This document shows positions 45,498-53,509 of a stretch of 62,628 nt of DNA, in pieces. Below the pieces are notes generated by a model. That model was not told where the DNA came from. It saw only the letters and a program-made list of their open reading frames with translations, and searched no databases. Source of the DNA: Bacteroidales bacterium (GTDB lineage: Bacteria > Bacteroidota > Bacteroidia > Bacteroidales > UBA932); contig JAFQHE010000023.1 of assembly GCA_017398125.1 (NCBI GenBank), positions 1 to 62,628 on the forward strand, written 5' to 3'. Each line of letters opens with the position of its first letter. Position 1 is the stretch's first letter. A program made the position numbers and the translations under genes.

Positions 45498-46187
45498 ATG
45501 AGAGAGAGATTGAGAATACAGGAATGGAGTTCAGAGGAGAGGCCGCGTGAAAAATTCCTGTCGAAGGGGGCCTCTGCACTTACCAACGCAGAACTGCTTG
45601 CCATTATCCTCCGCAGCGGAGACAGGGAGTGCAACGCAATTGAACTTGCAAGAAAAATATTGGATCGTGTAGGCAACAGTCTTGAAAAGCTGAAAAGCCT
45701 CTCATATGAAGATCTCTGTATGTTCAAGGGCGTAGGCAACGGAAAGGCACTGTCAATAATGGCTGCTCTTGAGATTTCAAGGAGGGTGGAGTGCGAGCAG
45801 GAGCCGGAGATGGAGCAGATCTACTCATCAAAAAGTGCAGCTGCAATAATGGCCCCCATCTTGAGGCATCTGCAGCATGAGGAGTGCTGGATAATATACC
45901 TCAACACAGCAAACAGGGTCATTGACAAGGAGAGAATTTCGAGCGGCGGCACAAACTGTACTGTGGTTGATGTCAAAATCATAATCAAGAGGGCCATAAG
46001 CAAATTGGCAAACTCAATCATTCTTTTCCATAACCATCCGTCGGGAAGCTGCAGGCCCGGAGAGCATGACCGGATACAGACAGCAAAACTGCGGAGTGCT
46101 GCAAGAACTTGCGACCTTGAACTAACAGACCATATCATCATTGGAGGCAAAGGGTATTTCAGTTTTCTTGACGAGGGTTTACTATAG
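45498..46187 (+). CDS. radC: RadC family JAMM-domain protein
   Basis: Protein of 229 residues of the RadC (DUF2466) family. A helix-hairpin-helix region (about 15-80, LTNAELLAIILRSG and FKGVGNGKALSIMAALE) precedes the JAMM metalloprotease-like domain with FHNHPSGSCRPGEHD near 180. The older link to DNA repair is doubtful, and its biochemical role is unknown. The first ATG lies 12 bases after the rpsT terminator T-run. Confidence 0.93.
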   Translation: MRERLRIQEWSSEERPREKFLSKGASALTNAELLAIILRSGDRECNAIELARKILDRVGNSLEKLKSLSYEDLCMFKGVGNGKALSIMAALEISRRVECEQEPEMEQIYSSKSAAAIMAPILRHLQHEECWIIYLNTANRVIDKERISSGGTNCTVVDVKIIIKRAISKLANSIILFHNHPSGSCRPGEHDRIQTAKLRSAARTCDLELTDHIIIGGKGYFSFLDEGLL

Positions 46188-46261
46188 GCTCCGCCATTGC
46201 TTTGAGGAGATCCATTATTGCATCTTGCAGGCCTCTTATAGCCCTGCTCCACCCATAATTT

Positions 46262-46292
46262 TTTGACATATCGCACAATTTTGGTAACTTTG
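46262..46292 (+). promoter_or_regulatory. Vegetative promoter of upp
   Basis: TTTG (46262-46265), a 19-bp spacer and TAACTTTG (46285-46292). The ATG is 37 bases downstream. Confidence 0.85.
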
Positions 46293-46328
46293 AGTGTCGG
46301 ATGGCAAACTTTGATAAAAAATTGCATT

Positions 46329-46985
46329 ATGAAAGTAGTAAACCTTGGTGAGCAGAACTCGGTACTCAACCAGTTCATTGCAGAGATCAGAGACAAACAG
46401 ATTCAGAAAGAGAGCATGAGATTCAGAAGGAACCTCGAGCGTATTGGTGAAATTTTCGCATACGAAATAAGCAAAACTCTTGAATACAACAATACAGAGG
46501 TAACAACTCCCCTCGGTATTGCACAATGCAACCTTCCGGCTGACAATATTGTGGTATCAACAATCCTGAGAGCCGGACTTCCGTTGCACAACGGCATATT
46601 GAACTACTTTGACAGGGCTCAGAATGCATTTGTCGCAGCATACCGCAAATATGGCAAAGACAACAAGTTTACCATACAGTTTGAGTATGCAAGCACCCCA
46701 AGTCTTGAGGGGAAGATATTGATAATTGCAGATACCATGCTCGCGACAGGCTCTTCTCTTGTACTTGCATATCAGAGATTATGCGAATCTGGAGAGCCGG
46801 CACATACTCATCTTGTATGCCCGATTGCCAGCGAACAGAGCCTTGGCTATCTTTCAAAGCACCTGCCACACAAAAAGGTAACACTTTGGGTTGCCGCAGT
46901 TGATCAGGAGCTGACCAACAAGTCATACATTGTTCCAGGATTGGGAGATGCCGGAGATCTTGCTTTCGGAAGCAAGCTGGATTAG
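46329..46985 (+). CDS. upp: Uracil phosphoribosyltransferase family protein
   Basis: Pyrimidine salvage enzyme of 218 residues that makes UMP from uracil and PRPP. The PRPP loop is KILIIADTMLATGSSL (about 129-144). STILRAGLPLHNG and the uracil-binding YIVPGLGDAGDLAFG at the end match Upp. I start at 46329 because the longer frame reaches back over the promoter. It ends 4 bp inside the 3' end of the convergent glsB gene. Confidence 0.93.
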   Translation: MKVVNLGEQNSVLNQFIAEIRDKQIQKESMRFRRNLERIGEIFAYEISKTLEYNNTEVTTPLGIAQCNLPADNIVVSTILRAGLPLHNGILNYFDRAQNAFVAAYRKYGKDNKFTIQFEYASTPSLEGKILIIADTMLATGSSLVLAYQRLCESGEPAHTHLVCPIASEQSLGYLSKHLPHKKVTLWVAAVDQELTNKSYIVPGLGDAGDLAFGSKLD

Positions 46986-47929
46986 TTCCACCACTTGATT
47001 CTCATCTTTTGGGCCCAGGTGATAAGCGGGGCAACATAACGCTCTATCTTTTCGGGATAGATGTCTTTGATGTTTATGATTATGCCGCTCTCCTCAACAT
47101 CACCAAAACCGCCATTTATAGCTGTTCCAAACATCTTCATGCTTGGAGAGAGGTTCATGTATGAATTGATCAGAGGTGGAATGTGTTCACCCAGATTCTT
47201 CAGTTCACGTTGCAGCACCTTGTAGGCATCCTTATAATCAAGTCCTTTGAAGAGCTCTACAAAGTATGGATTGTCTTTGTCACACACAAGGGCCTCTATT
47301 GGTGTTACCAGGCCGTCGGGATCATTGAAATATTTATGGAGAAAATGGAGCAGCATATTTCTGGCACGCTCATTATATGAAGTGTACATTGTTACCTTTC
47401 CAAAAAAGTACTTTATGTTGGTATACTTCACAACAAGTGCCCCCAAACCGTCCCACAAGTTGTCAAGTGAATATAGACTCTTCCTTTTCAGGTTGGCACT
47501 CTGATAGTTAGGCTGTATAAAAGAGCGTCCGAGCTCTATGGTGAAAGGAAGATAGTTCTTTTTGAAATCATCCGAGAAGTTAAAGAGTTCCCTGGTTGCC
47601 ATCTTCTCAATATCCAACCCTCCACAATTTATATATCTGTAGCCGCCAATAATCTCCTGATCCTTTGGATCCCAGACAATCAGCTGCTTGTATGGTGCGT
47701 GAGGATCAATGTCATACTCATCTATATCGACCTGCTTGCCTGTACCTCCACCACCAAGTCTGAAAGAGATTTCGCGCAAACGGCCAATCTCCTGCATTAC
47801 CATTGGAGAGTCTGCGGCAGTTACCTCAAAGAGATAGTTGCTTCCTTTGCGCGTTTCTCTGATGAATTTGTCGGGTGTAAGCTCTTTCAACAAGAGTTCC
47901 CTGTCTATAGGTTGTATTACTGGTTGCAT
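46982..47929 (-). CDS. glsB: Probable N-acyltransferase of glycine-lipid synthesis (GlsB/OlsB-like)
   Basis: GNAT-fold acyltransferase of 315 residues. EIGRLREISFRLGGGGTGKQVDIDEYD, IGGYRYI and FTIELGRSFIQPNYQ resemble the OlsB/hemolysin-type N-acyltransferases, extended by a C-terminal region. In Bacteroides thetaiotaomicron GlsB adds a 3-hydroxy fatty acid to glycine, the first step to glycine lipids and flavolipins. It lies 4 bases after the PlsC-like partner. The assignment combines family and gene pairing. Confidence 0.78.
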   Translation of the reverse strand: MQPVIQPIDRELLLKELTPDKFIRETRKGSNYLFEVTAADSPMVMQEIGRLREISFRLGGGGTGKQVDIDEYDIDPHAPYKQLIVWDPKDQEIIGGYRYINCGGLDIEKMATRELFNFSDDFKKNYLPFTIELGRSFIQPNYQSANLKRKSLYSLDNLWDGLGALVVKYTNIKYFFGKVTMYTSYNERARNMLLHFLHKYFNDPDGLVTPIEALVCDKDNPYFVELFKGLDYKDAYKVLQRELKNLGEHIPPLINSYMNLSPSMKMFGTAINGGFGDVEESGIIINIKDIYPEKIERYVAPLITWAQKMRIKWWN

Positions 47930-47933
47930 CTGA

Positions 47934-48767
47934 TTATCGTTTAATGTAGTTCTTCAATTGGTAAGCCTTTTCCCTTATCATATCATTCAGCTCCTTCAAA
48001 TCCTTTGCCGAACTGCATTGCGGCAACTGCAGAGGCTCACCTATAACAACGTCAAAGGTAGCATTTTTTTGCTTAAACATCTCATCAGGCAAAAAACACA
48101 TCTCAATGTTGAATTTGATGCCAAGAGCTTTCCTCAACTTTGCAAGCCTGTAGAAAAATCGGGAATTACGGCCACTGAAATAGACCGGAACTATCTTTCT
48201 GTTGTATCGCATGGCCTGTTTTATATAACTTGTACGCCATGACAGATCCGTAATCTGGCCCTTGACAAGGCGTGAACACAAGCCGGCAGGGAAATATAAT
48301 ATCTGGGCATCAGATGAGTAGGCATTGTCAAATTTTTCGGCATACTCCTTACCCATTTTTCCCACCTTGTTTACCGGAACAAAAATTGGCTCCAGCGGTT
48401 TTATATGCATAAGGAAATCATTTACAACAAAGAGTATGTTCCCCATCAATGATCCGAGTTCCGAGATAAGGACAAGCCCGTCAAGACCTCCAAGTGGGTG
48501 GTTTGAGACAAAAATATACCTCTCGTCATTTTTAAGGGAGGCTTTGTCGGTATATATGATATTGGATTTCACATTCAGATATTCAAGTGCAAATGCAGCA
48601 AATTCTCTCCCCTGCAGGCCCTGGCTTTTTTCTAAAAATTCATTCAGTTCATCCTGATGGATGATCCTTTTGAGCCAATTTATGAGAAACTTTGGTGCAT
48701 ATTTTGCTAAGGTTATACTCTTTGTTGATATTACCTTTTGAATATCAATCTTAATTACTTGAGACAT
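47934..48767 (-). CDS. glsA: Probable O-acyltransferase of glycine-lipid synthesis (PlsC-like, GlsA)
   Basis: 1-acylglycerol-3-phosphate-acyltransferase-like protein of 277 residues. The HX4D-type motif is NHPLGGLDG (about 88-96), and LYFPAGLCSRL corresponds to the second acceptor-binding block. In Bacteroidota such a gene next to glsB adds the second acyl chain onto the 3-hydroxy group of N-acyl-glycine. Its stop lies 4 bases before glsB, so they form one operon. Confidence 0.75.
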   Translation of the reverse strand: MSQVIKIDIQKVISTKSITLAKYAPKFLINWLKRIIHQDELNEFLEKSQGLQGREFAAFALEYLNVKSNIIYTDKASLKNDERYIFVSNHPLGGLDGLVLISELGSLMGNILFVVNDFLMHIKPLEPIFVPVNKVGKMGKEYAEKFDNAYSSDAQILYFPAGLCSRLVKGQITDLSWRTSYIKQAMRYNRKIVPVYFSGRNSRFFYRLAKLRKALGIKFNIEMCFLPDEMFKQKNATFDVVIGEPLQLPQCSSAKDLKELNDMIREKAYQLKNYIKR

Positions 48768-48856
48768 AGGTAATTATTTATTACACCCTCCAAAGGGCCA
48801 TTCAGGTTGCTAAGTTAAGAAAATTAATTATTCAACCTGCTTATAAATAAAAATTG

Positions 48857-48864
48857 TATATTTG
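48857..48864 (+). promoter_or_regulatory. Vegetative -7 box for rpoN, apparently leaderless
   Basis: TATATTTG fits TAnnTTTG. Only 4 bases separate it from the rpoN ATG at 48869. The -33 region is weak. Confidence 0.6.
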
Positions 48865-48868
48865 TAAT

Positions 48869-50278
48869 ATGTTAAAACAGGGACTACAACAAAAATTGCA
48901 GACAAAATTGTCGCCGCTTCAAATTCAGACAATCAAGTTGCTTGAATTGCCTATGCTTGAACTGGAGCAGCGCATAAAGAAGGAGCTGGAGGAGAATCCT
49001 GTACTTGATGAGGTGCCGCAATCGGAAGAGGCTGAAGACGGAACACCAAAGAATGTTTCGCTCAATGAATATCCTGCAGATGACCCCACTCCATCCTACA
49101 AGTTGTATGTCAACAACCAGAGCAAGGATCCCAAGCCGCAGTACAATACATTCTCTGTAAGGGAGAGTTTTCACCAGAGTCTTGAAATGCAGCTCGGATA
49201 CAGGAATATTGATGAGCGCACACGCTCAATTGCACTATTTGTAATTGGAAGCCTTGATGATGACGGCTATTTGCGCCGTGATCTTGAAGCCCTTTCAGAT
49301 GACATTTCATTCAGATTGAACATAGAAACTTCGGAAGAGGAGCTTGAATCAATTCTAAAGATGATCCAGGAGTTTGAGCCTGTGGGAATTGGAGCAAGGG
49401 ATCTTCAGGAGTGTCTTTTGCTGCAGATTGAGTCAAAAAGCAAGACCCGCTCACAAGAGCATGCCCTTATAATCCTAAGGGACTATTTCCAGGAGTTTAC
49501 AAAGAAGCACTACTCCAAGATCATCTCTAAAATGGGAATTACCCAAGATGACCTCAAGGAGGCAATAGAGGAGATTGTAAAGTTGAATCCCCGTCCCGGA
49601 GGGCAGATTGATGACTCCTACATTGAGCAGGCCCAGCAGATTATTCCCGATTTTGTGCTTGAAGAGAAAAACGGAGAATTATCCATGACAATGCCCAAGT
49701 TTTCTATTCCGGAGTTACGTGTAAACAAAAGATATGCTGCCCTTCTTGAAAAATCTACCGGAAGCAACGACAGGGCAGGCAAGGAGGCTGCCTCATTTGT
49801 CAAACAGAAACTTGACTCTGCAAAATGGTTTATTGAGGCTATAAAACAGAGGCAGAATACGCTTCAGAATACAATGCAGGCCATCATCGAGTTCCAGCAT
49901 GACTATTTCATGGAGGGGGATGAGACCAAACTCAAACCTATGGTTCTCAAGAATATTGCAGAAAAGACAGGACTTGACATCTCCACCATATCAAGAGTGG
50001 TGAACTGCAAATATATCCAGACACCTTTTGGCATATTTCCTCTGAAATACTTCTTCTCTGAAGGACTTATGACAGAGAGCGGAGAGGAGGTTTCAACCAG
50101 GGAGATCAAGAAGATCCTCTCAGAGAGTGTTGATGCCGAAAACAAAAACAAGCCCCTTACAGATGAGGAGCTTGTAACTGTTCTACAGCAGAAGGGATAT
50201 ATTGTGGCCCGACGGACTGTGGCCAAATATCGCGAGCAGCTGAATATTCCAATTGCCAGATTGCGCAAGGAGCTTTAG
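48869..50278 (+). CDS. rpoN: RNA polymerase sigma-54 factor
   Basis: Alternative sigma factor of 469 residues. It reads -24/-12 promoters and needs an ATP-driven enhancer-binding activator. Region I is MLKQGLQQKLQTKLSPLQIQ with a Leu/Gln-rich repeat, followed by an acidic linker (about 50-75), the core-binding domain and the C-terminal HTH. The diagnostic RpoN box ARRTVAKYRE lies near the end, at about 448-457. I start at 48869 because a longer frame begins upstream of the -7 box. It is monocistronic and ends 8 bp before the convergent SPOR gene. Confidence 0.97.
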   Translation: MLKQGLQQKLQTKLSPLQIQTIKLLELPMLELEQRIKKELEENPVLDEVPQSEEAEDGTPKNVSLNEYPADDPTPSYKLYVNNQSKDPKPQYNTFSVRESFHQSLEMQLGYRNIDERTRSIALFVIGSLDDDGYLRRDLEALSDDISFRLNIETSEEELESILKMIQEFEPVGIGARDLQECLLLQIESKSKTRSQEHALIILRDYFQEFTKKHYSKIISKMGITQDDLKEAIEEIVKLNPRPGGQIDDSYIEQAQQIIPDFVLEEKNGELSMTMPKFSIPELRVNKRYAALLEKSTGSNDRAGKEAASFVKQKLDSAKWFIEAIKQRQNTLQNTMQAIIEFQHDYFMEGDETKLKPMVLKNIAEKTGLDISTISRVVNCKYIQTPFGIFPLKYFFSEGLMTESGEEVSTREIKKILSESVDAENKNKPLTDEELVTVLQQKGYIVARRTVAKYREQLNIPIARLRKEL

Positions 50279-50286
50279 TCTAACCC

Positions 50287-50760
50287 TTAAAGCGGATAGC
50301 TGATCAGATCCTTTATTATAAAGGCTTTGGGGTATGATCTTTTTACCTCTTCAAGAACCCGTACTGCATCTGATTTTGATCTGAAGTCACCTACAGCAAC
50401 CTTGAAATAGGGGTTGGTATAGGTCCTGTATACTGGATATTGCGGAAACGCCTCCTTGAACTGTGCCTCAACCTTTTCTGATTGCACTCGGGCAGTCTGC
50501 TTATTGTCAAAGAAGATCCTTATCCTGTAACCGTTTATCTTCTTCTCCGCATTCTTTTGCAGATAGACAGGGAATGATGCCTCAACTGTCGGGCTCATGT
50601 TTATCTTTGCTCCAGATCCTCCCTCCCCTATCATCTCAAATATATTCCTGCCTACCAATGTTGAATCTACAACACTCTGTGCAGAGAGCATTGCCGGCAA
50701 GAAAAGGGCAATCATTACTGCAACTGACCTGATTAGTCCAATATGAAATCTTCTCTCCAT
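50287..50760 (-). CDS. SPOR-domain exported protein
   Basis: Small exported protein of 157 residues. A signal peptide (to LSAQ, about 28) is followed by a linker and a C-terminal SPOR domain (about 75-157: INGYRIRIFFDNKQTARVQS, YPVYRTYTNPYFKVAVGDF, AVRVLEEVKR). SPOR domains bind denuded glycan strands of septal peptidoglycan. It lies 3 bases downstream of the LEA-type gene. Confidence 0.85.
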   Translation of the reverse strand: MERRFHIGLIRSVAVMIALFLPAMLSAQSVVDSTLVGRNIFEMIGEGGSGAKINMSPTVEASFPVYLQKNAEKKINGYRIRIFFDNKQTARVQSEKVEAQFKEAFPQYPVYRTYTNPYFKVAVGDFRSKSDAVRVLEEVKRSYPKAFIIKDLISYPL

Positions 50761-50763
50761 AAT

Positions 50764-51237
50764 TTACAATTTTACATCAAATTGTTTCAGCAATTGGGAT
50801 ATTGGCACATCCTTATATCTGAAACTCTTCTTCATTATACCTCCCTTGACCGTAGCTGTAAGGTCTACTGTAAAGTCATCGCTGTTAAGAGATGCCAGAT
50901 TGAGGCCGAATGCCAATGCCGCCAAGTGATCCTCCAACGACAGCCTGCACTTGAGTACGACATCTCCCGATGATGCGGCAGGCACAACAGCCTTGTCAAG
51001 CATCTGCATGGTTGCAAACTTCACTCCGTTCCTGAACATGACTCCATCAATTGAAAGCACCTCAAATGCCGTTCCTGTAGGATTATCCACATTTGCCTTG
51101 AACTGAATGTCAATCTCCTTGGCTGTAAGCATCTTTACTTTTCCGATTTTTATATCGTTGATATCGACCTCACTATACTTTGCACAACCGGCAAACAGCA
51201 GTACAGCAGCAAGAACAGACAAAATGATTCTCTTCAT
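50764..51237 (-). CDS. LEA type 2 (WHy)-like lipoprotein
   Basis: Lipoprotein of 157 residues with lipobox LFAGC (Cys18). The body has the WHy/LEA14-type pattern: VDINDIKIGKVKMLTAKEIDIQFKANVDNPTGTAFEV, where Asn-Pro marks the WHy domain. It is a predicted beta-sandwich periplasmic protein. It is the first gene of a two-gene minus-strand operon with the SPOR gene. Function unknown. Confidence 0.72.
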   Translation of the reverse strand: MKRIILSVLAAVLLFAGCAKYSEVDINDIKIGKVKMLTAKEIDIQFKANVDNPTGTAFEVLSIDGVMFRNGVKFATMQMLDKAVVPAASSGDVVLKCRLSLEDHLAALAFGLNLASLNSDDFTVDLTATVKGGIMKKSFRYKDVPISQLLKQFDVKL

Positions 51238-51258
51238 ACAATCTCCTTTTTGAATTCA

Positions 51259-51266
51259 CAAAGTTA
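51259..51266 (-). promoter_or_regulatory. Vegetative -7 box for the LEA-SPOR operon
   Basis: CAAAGTTA reads TAACTTTG on the minus strand, 21 bases before the ATG. The -33 match is weak. Confidence 0.6.
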
Positions 51267-51287
51267 AAAAAATTATAATTATAAACT

Positions 51288-51314
51288 TTTGAATAGTTTA
51301 AAACTGTATCTTTG
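51288..51314 (+). promoter_or_regulatory. Vegetative promoter of miaB-osmC
   Basis: TTTG (51288-51291) and TATCTTTG (51307-51314) with a 15-bp spacer, shorter than usual. It is divergent from the LEA-SPOR promoter. Confidence 0.6.
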
Positions 51315-51345
51315 TATGCTGTTTGTTATATGCAAAATATTTACC

Positions 51346-52857
51346 ATGAATAACAATTTCAACTCAATAAGACCAATATTCAACGAGGAGTTGCCTCAAG
51401 TATTCATAGAGACCTATGGTTGCCAGATGAATGTGAACGACAGCGAAGTGGTGCTCTCCGTTCTCCAGAAGGCCGGATATGCCCTATGCGATTCCATTGA
51501 GAAGGCAGATGTGATTCTTGTAAACACATGTTCGATAAGAGACAATGCAGAGCAGAGGATATGGGGCAGGCTTGATGTGTTCCTTCAGGAGAAAAAGAGG
51601 CGTAAAGGTGTAATTGTAGGTATTTTGGGATGTATGGCGGAGCGTCTGAAAAATGAGTTGCTTGACCACCCGGCCGTTGATATTGTAGCCGGACCGGATT
51701 CATACAGGGAGATTGCAAAACTTATAGCTGCGCTTGATACAGGTGCAAAACAGATCAATACACTTTTGTCAAGGGAGGAGACCTACGCAGACATATCTCC
51801 CGTAAGGATGGACAAGAATGGTGTCTCTGCCTTTATCTCAATAATGAGGGGCTGCAACAATATGTGCTCGTATTGTGTTGTACCATATACAAGAGGAGCC
51901 GAAAGGAGCAGGGATCCGCAGAGCATTGTAAAAGAGGCCCAGGAGTTGTTTGACAATGGATATAAGGAGGTTACCCTTCTTGGCCAGAATGTGGATTCAT
52001 ACCACTGGCACAATCCTGAGAACCCTACAGAGTCTGTAAATTTTGCCCAGCTTCTTGAGTTGGTTGCACTTATTGATCCTAAATTGAGAGTACGTTTCTC
52101 AACCTCACATCCTAAAGATATGGGAAATGGCGTATTGTACACAATGGCAGTCTACCCGAACATCTGTAACCACATCCATCTTCCGGTACAGTCGGGAAGC
52201 GATGCCATGCTGCTCAAGATGAACAGGAAATATACCCGCGAAGGTTACATGCAGCGTGTTGCCAAAATAAGGGAGATCCTTCCGGATTGCGCCATTACAA
52301 CAGACATCATCGCAGGCTTCTGCTCAGAAACGGAGGCCGACCATCAGGATACCTTGTCACTGATGAAGGAGGTGGGATATGATTCAGCATTCATGTTCCA
52401 GTACTCTCTAAGGCCAAATACAAAGGCTGCACGCCACTTTGTGGATGATGTTCCATTACAGGAGAAGACCAGAAGGCTCAATGAGATTATTGAACTTCAG
52501 AACAGACTATCGCTGGAAAGCAACCAGAAGACATTGGGCAACATCTATACAGTTCTTATCGAAGGAGTATCGAAAAGATCTGCAGAGCAGCTCATAGGAA
52601 GGACTCCTCAAAACAAGACCTGTGTTTTTGATGCGAAAGGATACAAGATTGGTGATTATGTAAATGTAAAGGTTCTGTCATGCACCAGCGCAACTTTGAT
52701 TGCAGAGATTGTAGAGGAGCCGGAAGAGAGCTCCTTTTTGAAGAAAATTGACTTCAATGACATCAAAAACGACATCAGGGAGATTGGAAAAGATCTTAAA
52801 GAGATAATTACAAAAGAGATAAATAATCTAAAAAATCAGAAAAATGACAAAAATTAG
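51346..52857 (+). CDS. miaB: tRNA-2-methylthio-N6-isopentenyladenosine synthase
   Basis: Radical-SAM methylthiotransferase of 503 residues that modifies A37 of tRNAs reading UNN codons. The N-terminal cluster Cys are in ETYGCQMN, NTCSIRDN and ILGCMAER. The radical-SAM site is RGCNNMCSYCVVPYTRG (CxxxCxxC). A TRAM domain (about 385-455) follows. About 45 residues of charged, Asp/Lys/Ile-rich helix extend past the TRAM domain, longer than most MiaB. Start 51346 is used because earlier Met codons overlap the promoter. Confidence 0.95.
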   Translation: MNNNFNSIRPIFNEELPQVFIETYGCQMNVNDSEVVLSVLQKAGYALCDSIEKADVILVNTCSIRDNAEQRIWGRLDVFLQEKKRRKGVIVGILGCMAERLKNELLDHPAVDIVAGPDSYREIAKLIAALDTGAKQINTLLSREETYADISPVRMDKNGVSAFISIMRGCNNMCSYCVVPYTRGAERSRDPQSIVKEAQELFDNGYKEVTLLGQNVDSYHWHNPENPTESVNFAQLLELVALIDPKLRVRFSTSHPKDMGNGVLYTMAVYPNICNHIHLPVQSGSDAMLLKMNRKYTREGYMQRVAKIREILPDCAITTDIIAGFCSETEADHQDTLSLMKEVGYDSAFMFQYSLRPNTKAARHFVDDVPLQEKTRRLNEIIELQNRLSLESNQKTLGNIYTVLIEGVSKRSAEQLIGRTPQNKTCVFDAKGYKIGDYVNVKVLSCTSATLIAEIVEEPEESSFLKKIDFNDIKNDIREIGKDLKEIITKEINNLKNQKNDKN

Positions 52858-53251
52858 CACAGTTTACACAGGCAATTTGAGAACAGAGGCCATTCACGAC
52901 CAGTCAGGTTCAAAACTTGTAACAGATGCGCCTCTTGACAACCATGGAAAAGGTGAGTTCTTCTCTCCTACAGACCTTTTGGCTACAGCTCTCGGCAGCT
53001 GCATGCTTACAATAATGGGTATCTCTGCACAGGAGTACGGCTATAATCTTGAAGGTACTACAGTTGAGACTGAGAAGATTATGGGAACAAATCCAAGAAG
53101 AGTCGTTGAGATCAAGATAACTATCAACTTCCCTGAAGGCAACAACTATACAGACCGACAGAAACGCGTAATTGAGTCTGCTGCAAAGACTTGTCCTGTT
53201 GCAAACAGTCTTCATCCGGATTTGAAAAAGACTATTGTATTCAACTATTAG
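52844..53251 (+). CDS. OsmC family redox/peroxide protein
   Basis: OsmC-fold protein of 135 residues. The two active Cys lie in ALGSCMLTIMG (about 49) and KTCPVANSL (about 119), as in OsmC and YhfA-type peroxidases. The start overlaps the miaB stop by 14 bp, so translation is coupled. It could reduce organic hydroperoxides; the substrate is not fixed by sequence. Confidence 0.87.
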   Translation: MTKISTVYTGNLRTEAIHDQSGSKLVTDAPLDNHGKGEFFSPTDLLATALGSCMLTIMGISAQEYGYNLEGTTVETEKIMGTNPRRVVEIKITINFPEGNNYTDRQKRVIESAAKTCPVANSLHPDLKKTIVFNY

Positions 53252-53261
53252 AATCTTTTGC

Positions 53262-53269
53262 TATATTTG
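53262..53269 (+). promoter_or_regulatory. Vegetative -7 box upstream of the cobalamin riboswitch
   Basis: TATATTTG lies about 20 bases before the riboswitch body. Confidence 0.5.
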
Positions 53270-53291
53270 CAACGGTTTTTAGTTATTAATA

Positions 53292-53445
53292 TTTTTGAAG
53301 TTCAGGAGAAAGGGAATCCGGTGTGAATCCGGGACAGTGCCCGCTGCTGTGATATCTCTGACAAGTCATTCTGCTGTTTCCAGACTTGTCAGTTACCTGC
53401 CAATCCATTTTTTGCTGCCTTGTGCCGCGATTGAGAAGGAGGGTG
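53292..53445 (+). promoter_or_regulatory. Cobalamin (B12) riboswitch
   Basis: The conserved core is clear: AGGGAATCCGGTGTGAATCC, then GGGACAGTGCCCGCTGCTGTGA (53321-53352). An arm of TCTGACAAGTCA pairing with ACTTGTCAG and the downstream CAGTTACCTGCC follow. These are hallmarks of the adenosylcobalamin class. It lies in the leader of a TonB-receptor gene and should reduce its expression when cobalamin is plentiful. The expression platform is likely the stretch to 53445. Confidence 0.92.
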
Positions 53446-53509
53446 TAAAATTAAGTCAGAAAATCTGCTCGTGAACTTTTTATTTTTAAACTTTCGGGAG
53501 GTAGAGTTT

